Source: Burkholderiaceae bacterium
Lineage (GTDB): Bacteria > Pseudomonadota > Gammaproteobacteria > Burkholderiales > Burkholderiaceae
Direction: 5' to 3'
Assembly: GCA_028871175.1 (NCBI GenBank)
Contig: JAGWNU010000021.1
Coordinates: 1-33,857, forward strand
DNA length: 33,857 nucleotides
Under the pieces are notes generated by a model that was given only the letters and a program-made list of their open reading frames with translations, did not search any database and was not told the origin of the DNA. Position 1 is the first letter of the stretch; each line of letters opens with the position of its first letter. Made by a program: the position numbers and the translations under genes. Below are positions 6,888 through 18,494 of the stretch, piece after piece.

Positions 6888-7997
6888 ATGGACACCAAGC
6901 CGGACACCGTCACCATCCTCTACGTCGACGATGAGGCGCAAGCCTGCAAGTGGTTCGCCCGTACGTTTGGCGCCGGGTATGAGGTACTGACGGCCAACAG
7001 CGTCGCGCAGGCGCAGGCCGTCCTGCGCGACGCACATGAGCGCATCAGCGTCGTGCTGACCGACTTCCGCATGCCGGGCGGCAACGGCACCGAACTGCTG
7101 CGCTTCATCGACGCGCAGTACGGCGACATCGCAACCATTCTCGTGACCGCCTATGCCGACAAGGACCTGCTGATCCAGGCCGTCAACACCGGGCGCGTGT
7201 TCAAGATTCTGGAGAAGCCCTACCAGCCGGACGATGTACGCCGCTCGTTGCAGGAGGCGCTGGCGCTGCGCCAGGACCGCCTGCTGCGCACGCAGCGGCT
7301 CATGGCGATCGACGAGACGCTGGCCTTTCTTGCCCACGAGCTGAACACGCCGTTGGCAGCCATCTCGAACTTCGCGCGCGGCATCCGCATGCGCGTGGAT
7401 CAGGCTGAGCCGACGCCGGAAGCGCTGCCGGAAATCGGCCGTGCCGCCGACCGCGTGCAGGACAACGCGCGGTATTGCCTATCGGTCATCGCCACGTTCC
7501 TGAACTCCGTGCGCAATACCTACGGCAAGCCCGGCACAGCGGCGACGCCCAACAGCGCGGGCGGCCTCATCCGCTCGCTGCTCGATACCTATCCATTCAC
7601 GAACGCGCAGCGCGAGTGGGTGTCGTACCGCGTGGAAGACGATTTTCCGATCCAGACGTTGCCCAACTGCGTGATGCTCGTACTGTCGTCCCTGACCAGC
7701 AACGCGTTGCGCGCGCTGCGCGATACGAGCGCGCCGCGGCTCGAGATCATCGCGGCACACACGACTGAAGCGGCGGGCGGCGGCCGCCACATGATCTGTA
7801 TTCAGGACAACGGCCCCGGCATCGCCCCGGACGTCCTTGCGCGGCTGACCATCGACCCCGTGACCACGCGCGCCGAAGAAGGCGGCAACGGCATGGGCAT
7901 GATTTTTTGTACGCGGATCATGCAATCGTTCGGGGGAGCGATTGCGATTGACTCCGCACCTAGCGCAGGCACGCGCGTGACTTTGACGTTCCCATGA
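6888..7997 (+). CDS. phcR: PhcR, receiver and histidine-kinase-like hybrid regulator
   Basis: A 369-residue soluble protein. The receiver covers about residues 7-125, with acidic Asp14-Asp15, phosphoacceptor Asp59 (Leu-Thr-Asp-Phe-Arg-Met-Pro), Thr88 and Lys110-Pro111. A kinase-like half follows: H-box His150-Glu-Leu-Asn-Thr-Pro, N-box Asn272, Asp-Asn-Gly-Pro-Gly-Ile at 307-312 and a Gly-Gly-Asn-Gly-Met-Gly lid at 332-337. There is no DNA-binding domain. In the Phc pathway PhcS signals through PhcR toward control of PhcA activity. I chose the ATG at 6888, seven bases after phcS, because a longer reading from 6804 would overlap the end of phcS and adds residues of no domain. Whether the kinase half is catalytically active cannot be told, but its key residues are present. 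Confidence 0.92.
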   Translation: MDTKPDTVTILYVDDEAQACKWFARTFGAGYEVLTANSVAQAQAVLRDAHERISVVLTDFRMPGGNGTELLRFIDAQYGDIATILVTAYADKDLLIQAVNTGRVFKILEKPYQPDDVRRSLQEALALRQDRLLRTQRLMAIDETLAFLAHELNTPLAAISNFARGIRMRVDQAEPTPEALPEIGRAADRVQDNARYCLSVIATFLNSVRNTYGKPGTAATPNSAGGLIRSLLDTYPFTNAQREWVSYRVEDDFPIQTLPNCVMLVLSSLTSNALRALRDTSAPRLEIIAAHTTEAAGGGRHMICIQDNGPGIAPDVLARLTIDPVTTRAEEGGNGMGMIFCTRIMQSFGGAIAIDSAPSAGTRVTLTFP

Positions 7998-8073
7998 CAA
8001 CCGCTACAAGACGCATCGCACGAACCCGACAAACCACGCCGCACCCGATCTGCACCTTTGCCGCATTTGCCAT

Positions 8074-8079
8074 GAGGAG
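8074..8079 (+). promoter_or_regulatory. Strong ribosome-binding site of phcQ
   Basis: GAGGAG lies six bases before the phcQ ATG at 8086. An out-of-frame ATG at 8082 sits between them. This is the strongest ribosome site in the phc operon and decides the phcQ start; the other three genes have weak sites. Confidence 0.7.
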
Positions 8080-8085
8080 TGATGG

Positions 8086-9093
8086 ATGACCAATTCCGGG
8101 GGCAATGAGCCCAAGATCCTGTACGTGGACGACGAGACACTGGCGCTGACTTATTTCGGCCGTGCCATCGGTTCACTGGCGCCGGTCGTCACCGCCACCT
8201 CGGTCGAAGAAGGCAAACGCATGCTCGACCAGCACGCTGCCACGCTGGGTGTGCTCGTGTCGGACCAGCGCATGCCCGGCGAACTCGGTAACGAGCTGCT
8301 GCGCTATGCCCGCGAGCGCTACCCGCACCTGGTGCGCATCCTGACCACGGCTTACTCGGAAATCGAAGACACGGTGGAAGCGGTCAACCAGGGGCAGATC
8401 CACCGCTACATCAAGAAGCCGTGGGACATCACCGCGCTGCGCGTGGAGCTGAAGCAGGCGCTTGAATTCTCCGACCTGCGCCGTGAGCGCGACGCCCTGC
8501 TGCGCGAGAAGATGACCGTGCGACAGAGCCAGACGCTCACGCATCGGATCGGCGCGCTGCAGACGCTGTACCTCGCGGTATCCGGCCTGTCTTCGTTCAG
8601 CGCCGTCAACGACTACCTGCGCGCGGCGGCGGCGGTCGGGCTGCACGCCGTGGCGCAGCCGGACTGGGCGATGAAGGATTACACCGAGCTCGTCGGCGAG
8701 GAAAGCCTGCGCACCGGTGAATTCAGCCACGCGGTGCGACAGGCGTACGAGGATGTGTCGTCGCGCTTCGACGCGTGGCCGGTCGCGCAGGCGCTGGACG
8801 CGCTGGCCGAAGTCCTGAACGGCAAGGTGTCGCCGGCCGGTGGCGATGCGGCGGCGGTCATCGACCTCCCCACGCTGACGGAATTCCTTGAAACCGCATC
8901 GACGCACAAGGTGTCAGAAGCGCATGCCAAGTGGTTCGCCTTCCTGTTGTGGCTGGACGGCAAGGGCTGGTCGCTCACGGCCGAGCGCGACGGCGCGACC
9001 CTCAGACTGCGCCTCCTCGACAACCAGACACAGCTCACGCCGGATCAGTTGGTCGCGTGGATGGACCACTTTCAGGATCAGCAGGTCGCCTGA
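8086..9093 (+). CDS. phcQ: PhcQ, response regulator with non-DNA-binding C-terminal half
   Basis: A 335-residue protein with a complete receiver at about 10-125: Asp15-Asp16, phosphoacceptor Asp60 (Val-Ser-Asp-Gln-Arg-Met-Pro), Thr87-Thr88 and Lys111-Pro112-Trp. A helical linker (about 128-150) follows. The remaining 180 residues have a degenerate histidine-kinase-like feel (dimerisation helices, then a small beta-rich part) but no recognisable catalytic H, N or G boxes. PhcQ is the fourth gene of the phc signalling operon and is reported to act with PhcR in controlling phc-regulated genes in R. solanacearum. It lies 88 bases after phcR, the largest gap in the operon. A hairpin after the stop probably ends the transcript. 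Confidence 0.9.
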   Translation: MTNSGGNEPKILYVDDETLALTYFGRAIGSLAPVVTATSVEEGKRMLDQHAATLGVLVSDQRMPGELGNELLRYARERYPHLVRILTTAYSEIEDTVEAVNQGQIHRYIKKPWDITALRVELKQALEFSDLRRERDALLREKMTVRQSQTLTHRIGALQTLYLAVSGLSSFSAVNDYLRAAAAVGLHAVAQPDWAMKDYTELVGEESLRTGEFSHAVRQAYEDVSSRFDAWPVAQALDALAEVLNGKVSPAGGDAAAVIDLPTLTEFLETASTHKVSEAHAKWFAFLLWLDGKGWSLTAERDGATLRLRLLDNQTQLTPDQLVAWMDHFQDQQVA

Positions 9094-9118
9094 GCAGCGC
9101 CTGCCACAGTGAGGACCA

Positions 9119-9150
9119 CGCCGGGGCTCAAGCCTCGGCGTTGTCGTTTG
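9119..9150 (+). terminator. Terminator-like hairpin after phcQ
   Basis: A ten-base stem with one G-U pair (9119-9140) and a minimal two-base loop is followed by a T-rich stretch. It lies 25 bases after the phcQ stop and overlaps the end of the convergent rlmL-like gene, so it would end the phc operon. Confidence 0.5.
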
Positions 9151-10519
9151 ATGCGTCGCGTGCGGGGCGGTCGCGCATGCCGCCCTTGACCATCTCGAAG
9201 CGGAACAGCCGGCATTCGATGTTGCCGTTATAGAGCGGGGTACGCTGCGACTCCTTCAGTCGCATACGGCGCGGCATGGAAAGATCGCCGGTAAAGACGA
9301 AGGCGTTCCAGCCTGCGAATTCGCGCTTGAGCGTGCCGGCAAAGGCTTGCGCGAACTCGTTGGCAGCCGCCTCCTCCTGCGGGTCGACGGGCGGCGGCGG
9401 TTCAGGCTGGCGCTGCTCGCGCATCGGGCGACGGTCGCCGTCGCGCGGTGCGCCCATGGCACGGCTGGCGCGCTCGAAAACGGTACCGTCTTCTTCGCCC
9501 TCCGGCCGACGGCGACGCGAGCCTTGCGCACCGCGCACGGCGATACGCTCGCCATACGGTGGATTCATCAGCAAGACCCCCGGCACGTCGAACGGCGGCT
9601 TGCCGACACGCGCATCGACCTGCTTGAGCATCGGCTCGCCGGGCAACCCGGCGCGCTTCCAGTTGGCTGCGGCGTACGCCAGCATGTCGGTGGAGATATC
9701 GGCGCCCGCCACCAGCGGCGGTGAGCGGCGCATCGCCGCACTGGCCGCATCAGCGGCCGCATCGCGCAGGCGCTTGAAGCATTTGGCGTCGTGGCCCAGC
9801 ATCCATTCGCACGCAAAGGCGCGCTGACCGCCCGGCGCAATGCCCAACGCACGTTGCGCGGCCTCGACGAGGAAGGTGCCGCTGCCGCACATCGGATCAT
9901 AGAACGGCACACCGTGCGCACCGGTCCAGCCAGTCAGGCGCAGGATGCCGGCGGCGAGATTCTCCTTCAGCGGTGCCTCGCCCTTCTCCTGGCGCCAGCC
10001 ACGCTTGAACAGCGGCTCACCCGTCGTGTCGAGGTAGATCGTGCAGTCGGTCTCGGTCAGGTACGCGTAGATGCGCACGTCCGGCGAGACGGTGTCGACG
10101 CTGGGGCGGGCACCCGTGCGCTGGCGGAACCGATCGCAGATGCCGTCCTTCACGCGCAGGCCGACGAACTTCAGGCTCTGCAGCGGCGATTTGTGCGCGG
10201 TCACGTCCACGCGGATCATCTCGTCGGGCGTGAAGTAATCTTCCCAGCGCTGTGCGGCGGCCAGCGCGTAGATGTCCTCTTCCGAGCGATAGCCACGCGA
10301 GCCCAGGCGCATCAGCACCCGGCTGGCAATCCGGCTATGCAGATTGACGGCATACGCGGCGCCCTGCGTGCCGAAGAAATGCACACCGCCCGGCACGGTG
10401 CGCCCGACGTCGAACGCGGCCAGTTCATCCACCTCGGGGCGGATGGCGATTTCGGCCAGTTCATCGGCCAGCGCCTGTTCCAGCCCACGAGGGCATGGCG
10501 CGAAGTAAGCAGTCGGCAT
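9128..10519 (-). CDS. rlmL: THUMP-domain class I RNA methyltransferase (RlmL N-terminal type)
   Basis: A 463-residue protein: a THUMP RNA-binding domain (about residues 45-165), then a Rossmann methyltransferase core with motif I Asp-Pro-Met-Cys-Gly-Ser-Gly-Thr-Phe at 208-216 and the catalytic Asn-Pro-Pro-Tyr at 319-322. This is the layout of enzymes methylating guanine N2 in 23S rRNA (RlmL N-terminal half, also annotated as putative N6-adenine DNA methylases). The RlmK half of the E. coli fusion is absent, as is usual for the shorter form. After Asn-Pro-Pro-Tyr there is an unusual charged, proline-rich insert of about 65 residues (roughly 328-392). The gene is 14 bases downstream of hemJ and probably co-transcribed. 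The exact RNA target is inferred. Confidence 0.85.
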   Translation of the reverse strand: MPTAYFAPCPRGLEQALADELAEIAIRPEVDELAAFDVGRTVPGGVHFFGTQGAAYAVNLHSRIASRVLMRLGSRGYRSEEDIYALAAAQRWEDYFTPDEMIRVDVTAHKSPLQSLKFVGLRVKDGICDRFRQRTGARPSVDTVSPDVRIYAYLTETDCTIYLDTTGEPLFKRGWRQEKGEAPLKENLAAGILRLTGWTGAHGVPFYDPMCGSGTFLVEAAQRALGIAPGGQRAFACEWMLGHDAKCFKRLRDAAADAASAAMRRSPPLVAGADISTDMLAYAAANWKRAGLPGEPMLKQVDARVGKPPFDVPGVLLMNPPYGERIAVRGAQGSRRRRPEGEEDGTVFERASRAMGAPRDGDRRPMREQRQPEPPPPVDPQEEAAANEFAQAFAGTLKREFAGWNAFVFTGDLSMPRRMRLKESQRTPLYNGNIECRLFRFEMVKGGMRDRPARDASNDNAEA

Positions 10520-10533
10520 TGAAAAGCGAAAAA

Positions 10534-10956
10534 TCAGAACGGCTTCACGACCACCAGGATCGTGATCGCCAGCAACAAGAGGACCGGCACTTCATTGAAC
10601 CAGCGGTAGAAGGTGTGCGAGCGCTTGTTGGCGCCCGCCTCGAACTTGCGCAGCAGTACGCCGCAGCCATGGTGGTAGCCGATCGTCACCAATACCAGCG
10701 CAAGCTTGGCGTGCATCCAGCCGTTGGGTGGATACATGCCGATGCGATAACCAAGGAACAGCCACAAGCCCAGCAGGATGGCGACAATCGCCAGCATGGT
10801 GGTGAAGCGGAACAGCTTGCGCGCCATGATGAGCAGACGCGTGATCGCTGCGCGCTCGGTTTCCATGGCAAGGTTGACAAAGATGCGCGGAAGGTAGAAC
10901 AGGCCCGCAAACCACGAGGCGATGAAGACGATGTGAAAGGCTTTGATCCAGAGCAT
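10534..10956 (-). CDS. hemJ: Protoporphyrinogen IX oxidase HemJ (CopD family membrane protein)
   Basis: A 140-residue membrane protein with four predicted hydrophobic helices. The N-terminal Trp-Ile-Lys-Ala-Phe-His (His8) and the segment Trp-Phe-Ala-Gly-Leu-Phe-Tyr-Leu-Pro-Arg (about 15-24) are hallmarks of HemJ, which oxidises protoporphyrinogen IX to protoporphyrin IX in heme synthesis in many Gram-negative bacteria. Conserved histidines and a Lys-Leu-Ala segment in the third helix fit a heme-binding protein. It sits between proA and the RNA methyltransferase gene on the same strand. The broader CopD/UPF0093 label is the safe minimum. Confidence 0.85.
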   Translation of the reverse strand: MLWIKAFHIVFIASWFAGLFYLPRIFVNLAMETERAAITRLLIMARKLFRFTTMLAIVAILLGLWLFLGYRIGMYPPNGWMHAKLALVLVTIGYHHGCGVLLRKFEAGANKRSHTFYRWFNEVPVLLLLAITILVVVKPF

Positions 10957-10993
10957 GCGAGTGTCCCTTGAAGCCGTGAAGCGGAGTCGATGA

Positions 10994-11024
10994 AAACTTT
11001 GCGCGCCGCTCTTGGCGGCGCGCT
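10994..11024 (-). terminator. Terminator-like hairpin after proA
   Basis: GCGCGCCGC and its perfect complement flank a five-base loop (11001-11023). On the minus strand this is followed by AAAGTTTTC. It lies just after the proA stop and may end the leuS-to-proA transcript or reduce read-through into hemJ. Confidence 0.5.
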
Positions 11025-11031
11025 GGAAGCG

Positions 11032-12312
11032 TCAGGTGCGGATCTCACCGTGGCCGAAGACGATGTACTTCAGCGAGGTCAGCCCCTCCAGCCCGACGGG
11101 CCCGCGCGCGTGGAGCTTGTCGTTGGAGATGCCGATTTCGGCCCCCAGGCCGTATTCGAAGCCATCAGCAAAGCGCGTGGATGCGTTGATCATCACGCTG
11201 GCCGAATCCACCTCGCGCAAGAAGCGCATGCCGGTCGAATAGTTCTCGGTGATGATGGAATCGGTGTGTGCCGAGCCGTAGGTATTGATGTGCTCGATGG
11301 CGGCGTCCAGGCCGTCGACGGTACGGATCGACAGGATCGGCGCGAGGTATTCGGTGTGCCAGTCGGCCTCGACGGCGTCCTTCAGATTGCCGAAACCGGC
11401 AGCTTCCAGCGTGGCACGCGTGGCCGGGCACACGCGCAGTTCCACGCCCTTGTCCTGGTAGATCTTTGCCAGCGGCGGCAGCGCGCGTGCAGCCACGTCG
11501 CGCGACACAAGCAGCGTTTCCATCGTGTTGCACGGCGCGTAGCGCTGCGTCTTGGCGTTGTCGCACACGCGCACGGCCTTCTCGATGTCGGCATCGACGT
11601 CGATGTAGACGTGGCAGATGCCATCCAGGTGCTTGATCATCGGCACACGGGCTTCTTCGATCAGGCGCGCGATCAGGCTCTTGCCGCCTCGGGGCACGAT
11701 GACGTCGACGTACTCCGTCATGGTGATGAGCTTGCCGACCGCGGCGCGGTCCGTGGTGGCCACCACCTGCACGGCGTTGGCCGGCAAGCCGGCATCGGCC
11801 AGACCTTCCTCGATGAGCGCGGCCAGCGCGCCGTTCGATTCGATCGCCTCGGAGCCGCCGCGCAGGATGGTCGCATTGCCCGACTTGATGCACAGCGCCG
11901 CAGCATCCACCGTCACGTTCGGACGCGACTCGTAGATGATGCCGATCACGCCAAGCGGCACGCGCATCTGGCCGACCTGGATGCCGGTTGGGCGGAACTT
12001 CATGTTGCTGATCTCGCCGATCGGATCGGGCAGCGCGGCAATCTGCTCCAGGCCCGCAGCCATGGTGTCGATGGCGCGGTCGGTCAGCGTAAGGCGATCG
12101 ACGAAGGCGGCGTCCTGCCCGTTGGTGCGGGCGCGTTCGACATCGCGGGCGTTGATTTCCTTGAGCTGGGCGGCATCGCGGCGGATGGCCGCGGCGATGT
12201 GCAGCAACGCGCGGTTCTTCTGCGCGGTGCCGGCACGAGCCATACCGCGCGAGGCGGCACGCGCCTGACGGCCGACCAGGGCCATGTATTCGTTCACGTC
12301 GAGCTGCTTCAT
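11032..12312 (-). CDS. proA: Gamma-glutamyl phosphate reductase
   Basis: ProA reduces gamma-glutamyl phosphate to glutamate semialdehyde with NADPH, the second step of proline synthesis. The 426-residue length is normal. The aldehyde-dehydrogenase-type catalytic cysteine is Cys261 in [11 protein letters not shown]. The segment Tyr-Glu-Ser-Arg-Pro-Asn-Val-Thr near 128-135 and the Arg-Gly-Gly-Ser-Glu-Ala motif near 151-156 are also typical. The gene lies 75 bases downstream of holA on the same strand, and a stem-loop follows its stop. Its usual partner proB is not in this window. Nothing about it looks damaged. Confidence 0.97.
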   Translation of the reverse strand: MKQLDVNEYMALVGRQARAASRGMARAGTAQKNRALLHIAAAIRRDAAQLKEINARDVERARTNGQDAAFVDRLTLTDRAIDTMAAGLEQIAALPDPIGEISNMKFRPTGIQVGQMRVPLGVIGIIYESRPNVTVDAAALCIKSGNATILRGGSEAIESNGALAALIEEGLADAGLPANAVQVVATTDRAAVGKLITMTEYVDVIVPRGGKSLIARLIEEARVPMIKHLDGICHVYIDVDADIEKAVRVCDNAKTQRYAPCNTMETLLVSRDVAARALPPLAKIYQDKGVELRVCPATRATLEAAGFGNLKDAVEADWHTEYLAPILSIRTVDGLDAAIEHINTYGSAHTDSIITENYSTGMRFLREVDSASVMINASTRFADGFEYGLGAEIGISNDKLHARGPVGLEGLTSLKYIVFGHGEIRT

Positions 12313-12387
12313 GATGATCGCGGCCGGCCGATGCGCCGGCGATTCAATGTGAGGACAATCCGAGGCCTTACGGCCAAATGGGTGCGG

Positions 12388-13464
12388 TTACACCGGAACC
12401 GGTAGGCTGCCTGGACGCGCCACGCGCATGGCCAGTTGCAGCAGGCCGTCCCATGGTTCGGCCGGCAACGAGGGTTCGCGCAACCCCTTGACCTGCCGGT
12501 CCAGCTTGGCCGCCATGGTCAGCGCGTCTTCCAGCTCACGCTGCGACAGCCGCTGCGCCGCCTGCGGCACCAGCCGCTCGCGCGGGCCCCAGACCCGCAG
12601 TTCGCGCAGCATGGAGGCTACCGGCTTGCCCTGGGCGACGCCTGCGGCGATTTTCGATAATACGCGAATTTCTTCGGTCAACGTCCAGAGCACCAGGACC
12701 GTGGCCTCGCCCTCGCCACGCAGTCCCTCGAGCATGCGCACCAAGCGCGGCACGTCACCGGCCAGCATCGCCTCGGACAGCTTGAACACGTCGTAGCGCG
12801 CAACATTCATCACGGCATCGTGCACGTCATCGAACGTCAGCACGCCGGGGGGATGCAGCAGGCCCAGCTTCTGGATCTCCTGATGCGCCGCCAGCAGGTT
12901 GCCCTCGACGCGGTCGGCGATGAACTGCAATGCCCGGCGGCCGGGCTCGCCGGGTTCCACGCGTTGCTGCTGGCGTGCAAGGCGTTCGCCGATCCAGCCG
13001 GGCAGCTTCGTGCGATCGACCGTATCGACCTTGATCGACACGCCCGCCCCTTCCAGCGCCGCGAACCATGCCGACTTGGCGGTCGCAAAATCCAGCCTCG
13101 GGAGTGTGATGAGTGTGATGGTATCGGTGGCAGGGCCGGACGGCGTGCCTGCAGCCAATGCGCGCAATGCCTCGCCGCCATCCTTGCCGGGCTTGCCGGA
13201 CGGAATGCGCAGCTCGACGATCTTGCGGTCGCCGAACAATGACATCGACTGCTGCGCCTCGGTCACACGCGACCATGAGAAGCCGCGCTCGACGCTCATC
13301 ACCTCACGTTCGGAGAAGCCCTGCCCGCGCGCGGCCTGGCGCAGCGCATCGACGGCTTCCAACACAAGCAGGTGCTCGTCGCCGTGCACCACATAGAGCG
13401 GCGCCAGACCCTTGGTGCCAGCCTGCTTGAGGTGCCCTTCGAGCGCGTCGAGCCGCAGTTGCAT
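12388..13464 (-). CDS. holA: DNA polymerase III subunit delta
   Basis: A 358-residue protein matching HolA, the clamp-loader subunit that opens the beta sliding clamp. Typical features are the N-terminal Leu-Tyr-Val-Val-His-Gly-Asp-Glu region (a degenerate AAA+ nucleotide site, about 22-30), the Phe-Ser-Trp segment, Ile-Ala-Asp-Arg-Val-Glu-Gly-Asn-Leu-Leu-Ala in the middle, and Tyr-Asp-Val-Phe-Lys-Leu near the start of the C-terminal collar domain. I chose the ATG at 13464; upstream in-frame sequence overlaps the end of lptE and has no family likeness. lptE ends 14 bases upstream, and lptE-holA downstream of leuS is a familiar arrangement in proteobacteria. Confidence 0.94.
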   Translation of the reverse strand: MQLRLDALEGHLKQAGTKGLAPLYVVHGDEHLLVLEAVDALRQAARGQGFSEREVMSVERGFSWSRVTEAQQSMSLFGDRKIVELRIPSGKPGKDGGEALRALAAGTPSGPATDTITLITLPRLDFATAKSAWFAALEGAGVSIKVDTVDRTKLPGWIGERLARQQQRVEPGEPGRRALQFIADRVEGNLLAAHQEIQKLGLLHPPGVLTFDDVHDAVMNVARYDVFKLSEAMLAGDVPRLVRMLEGLRGEGEATVLVLWTLTEEIRVLSKIAAGVAQGKPVASMLRELRVWGPRERLVPQAAQRLSQRELEDALTMAAKLDRQVKGLREPSLPAEPWDGLLQLAMRVARPGSLPVPV

Positions 13465-13478
13465 GACCAGGCGGCCGA

Positions 13479-13997
13479 TTATGACGGCAGCTTCACGGCC
13501 GCGAGACGCCGCACGAGCTGGTTGATCGTATCGCCCTGCATGTCGCGGTAGAGCGCCGCTTCTTCGTAGTCCTTGGCAAGCACCTGCGTCTCGTTGTACG
13601 AGAGATCGCGGAACTGCGTGATTTCCGATGGCGGGATCAGCAAGTTGTCGTGCGCATCGCGCAGCTGGAAGCGGAAGCGGTACGTGATGCGGTATTCGCG
13701 CACCACACCTTGCGGCGTGAGTGACGAGATGGTCTTCACGCGGTCTTCGGCCAGCACGTCGAGGAAGGCATCGGCGTCTTTCTTGTCCGACACGATGACG
13801 GTGTCGGAGCCATTGTCGATCAGCCGGCGCAACTGCGCGCGCATCTGCGAGTTCTGCGGCAGGTTGATGTACAGGCGCTTGAAAGCAAAGTCGGTGTTGC
13901 CGCGCAGGTGGAAGCCGCAAGCGGACAGCACCGGCAGAACGACAGCCAGGGCGAGGACGGAGCGGCCAAAGCGGCGGCGGGACTGCGACATAACCAT
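13479..13997 (-). CDS. lptE: LPS-assembly lipoprotein LptE
   Basis: A 172-residue lipoprotein. An N-terminal signal (Arg-Arg-Arg then a hydrophobic helix) ends in the lipobox Leu-Ser-Ala-Cys with Cys27, followed by Gly-Phe-His-Leu-Arg-Gly, the standard mature start of LptE. LptE plugs the LptD beta-barrel in the outer membrane and helps place lipopolysaccharide on the cell surface. The first ATG is supported by an AAGGAA ribosome site just upstream. The gene lies between leuS (23 bases upstream) and holA (14 bases downstream), the usual neighbours. No truncation is seen. Confidence 0.95.
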   Translation of the reverse strand: MVMSQSRRRFGRSVLALAVVLPVLSACGFHLRGNTDFAFKRLYINLPQNSQMRAQLRRLIDNGSDTVIVSDKKDADAFLDVLAEDRVKTISSLTPQGVVREYRITYRFRFQLRDAHDNLLIPPSEITQFRDLSYNETQVLAKDYEEAALYRDMQGDTINQLVRRLAAVKLPS

Positions 13998-14020
13998 GCG
14001 TTCCTTGAGTGGGATGGCCG

Positions 14021-16831
<2,811 letters not shown>

Positions 16832-17623
16832 TTACAAGCCGAGCACGTCGTTCATGTCGTACAGGCCCTTCTTGCCGGCCACGAACACGGCCGCGCGTAC
16901 CGCACCCTCCGCATACGACTGGCGTGTGTTAGAGCGATGCGTGATCTCGATGCGCTCGCCGTCGCCCGCAAACAGCACGGTGTGGTCGCCCACGATGTCC
17001 CCACCCCGAATCGTGGCAAAGCCGATGGTGCCGTGCTCACGCGGGCCGGTCTCGCCCTCGCGGGCGTAGACGGCGCGATCCGCCAGCTTGGTGCCTTGCG
17101 CCTCGGCGACGATCTCGCCCATCTTCAGCGCGGTGCCCGACGGGGCGTCGATCTTGTGCTTGTGATGGGCCTCGATGATTTCCACGTCGTAACCCTGAGC
17201 GAGGATCTTGGCAGCCACTTCGATCAGCTTGAACGTCGCGTTCACACCCACGCTCATGTTGGGCGCCCACACCACGCCGATCGACTCCCCATAGGTCTTG
17301 AAGCTCGCTTTCTGCTCAGCCGTGAAGCCGGTCGTGCCAATCACCACGGCGGTGCCCAGATCACGCGCGATGTTCAGGTGATGGATCGTGGCGTCCGGAC
17401 GTGTGAAGTCGATCAGCACATCTGCCTGCGACAAGCCTGCGCGCACGTCATCGGTAACGATCACGCCCGTCGTCTTGCCAAGCTTGACGCCAGCGTCCTG
17501 GCCCACGGCGTCGCTGCCCGGGCGATCCAATGCGGCACCCAGCGTCACGCCGGGCGTACGCAGAACGGTGTCGATCAGCATCTGGCCCATGCGGCCCGAA
17601 GCGCCTGCAATCGCGATTTTCAT
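16832..17623 (-). CDS. dapB: 4-hydroxy-tetrahydrodipicolinate reductase
   Basis: DapB performs the NAD(P)H-dependent reduction in the lysine and diaminopimelate pathway. The 263-residue length is normal. The N-terminal nucleotide motif Gly-Ala-Ser-Gly-Arg-Met-Gly (7-13), the Gly-Thr-Thr-Gly-Phe stretch at 96-100, and the active-site Glu-Ala-His-His-Lys-His-Lys with Asp-Ala-Pro-Ser-Gly-Thr-Ala (about 151-165) are all intact. It lies 100 bases downstream of bamE on the same strand, with a hairpin between them. leuS begins 177 bases further on. The fur / bamE-dapB-leuS neighbourhood fits a Ralstonia-type chromosome. Confidence 0.98.
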   Translation of the reverse strand: MKIAIAGASGRMGQMLIDTVLRTPGVTLGAALDRPGSDAVGQDAGVKLGKTTGVIVTDDVRAGLSQADVLIDFTRPDATIHHLNIARDLGTAVVIGTTGFTAEQKASFKTYGESIGVVWAPNMSVGVNATFKLIEVAAKILAQGYDVEIIEAHHKHKIDAPSGTALKMGEIVAEAQGTKLADRAVYAREGETGPREHGTIGFATIRGGDIVGDHTVLFAGDGERIEITHRSNTRQSYAEGAVRAAVFVAGKKGLYDMNDVLGL

Positions 17624-17664
17624 AGCAGTCGATACAAGAAGGAAAACGGTCTATAGAACGCACA

Positions 17665-17687
17665 AGCGGCGGAACCCGTCCGCCGCT
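17665..17687 (-). terminator. Hairpin after bamE
   Basis: AGCGGCGGA and its perfect complement flank a five-base loop between bamE and dapB. On the minus strand only a weak T-rich tail follows, so it may be a partial terminator or an RNA-processing signal. Confidence 0.4.
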
Positions 17688-17723
17688 CGTTCGAAGATGT
17701 CGTGCCGGTATGGCCACCCGCCG

Positions 17724-18380
17724 TCAGGGCGATTTGGAGGCCGGCGGCGGAACGCTGGTGTCGGTGGCGCCACCACCGGTGTGGCGGTCAGGCAGCGTGA
17801 CATCCATGGCATTTTTGGAGCCGGTGGTCGACTGCACGCGCTCCCCAACCTCAGCGGACGGGATCGACGGTGCGCGCGACGCCGGCGCTGCGCCAGCCGC
17901 CGCGGCGGCCGCAGCGGCATCTTTCTTGGGACGCTTGATGCCGTCGATCTCGGCAATCAGTTCAGTTTCGGAAGGCAGGTCATCCGCGCCAACCCACTTG
18001 GACAGGTGATCGCCATCGAACCAGAGGGTCAACTTGCGCTCCTGCACCACGTTCGTGTTGCCGCGCTTGAACGAGAAGATGTAGTCCCAGCGGTTGGCGT
18101 GGAACATGTCCGTCAGGAGCGGCGTGCCGAGCACGAAACGCACCTGGTCGCGCGTCATGCCTTCCTTGAGCTGAGCCGCCTGTTCGCGCGAAACGAAGTT
18201 GCCCTGCACGATGTCGATGCGATACGGCGTGATGGCATTGGCGATCTTGCGCGTGGTGCTGTCGTAAGTACCGCACCCGGCAAGCAACGCCGACGCGGCG
18301 AGCATCGCACCAACCACAAGGCCGCCACGGCGGGCGACATTGGCGAAACAGACAGAACTGCGCGCGAAGGAAAAAGTCAT
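17724..18380 (-). CDS. bamE: Outer-membrane assembly lipoprotein BamE (OmlA)
   Basis: A 218-residue lipoprotein. The signal sequence ends in Leu-Leu-Ala-Gly-Cys with lipidated Cys36. The SmpA/OmlA domain follows, with Gly-Asn-Phe-Val-Ser-Arg-Glu-Gln, the Lys-Glu-Gly-Met-Thr-Arg-Asp-Gln-Val segment and Val-Leu-Gly-Thr-Pro-Leu-Leu (about 59-90). BamE belongs to the complex that folds beta-barrel proteins into the outer membrane. The C-terminal 65 or so residues are a low-complexity Ala/Pro/Ser/Thr tail that starts with a run of eight alanines and is absent from the short E. coli form. The gene diverges from fur, 153 bases away, an arrangement I recall as common for fur-omlA. Confidence 0.93.
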   Translation of the reverse strand: MTFSFARSSVCFANVARRGGLVVGAMLAASALLAGCGTYDSTTRKIANAITPYRIDIVQGNFVSREQAAQLKEGMTRDQVRFVLGTPLLTDMFHANRWDYIFSFKRGNTNVVQERKLTLWFDGDHLSKWVGADDLPSETELIAEIDGIKRPKKDAAAAAAAAGAAPASRAPSIPSAEVGERVQSTTGSKNAMDVTLPDRHTGGGATDTSVPPPASKSP

Positions 18381-18494
18381 GAGCGATCGGCTTTCAAACG
18401 GCCCGGGGCGTGCCCGGTACGGGAGGAATCGGCGGCGGACTGGGCACGCCCTGCAAGCCCGTCGATAGGACTTTTGCCGCCAAAACCCTTATGA

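Noticed and set aside
13465-13920. Extension of holA to 13920
   Set aside because: It would overlap nearly the whole of lptE in another frame and lacks HolA-like sequence.
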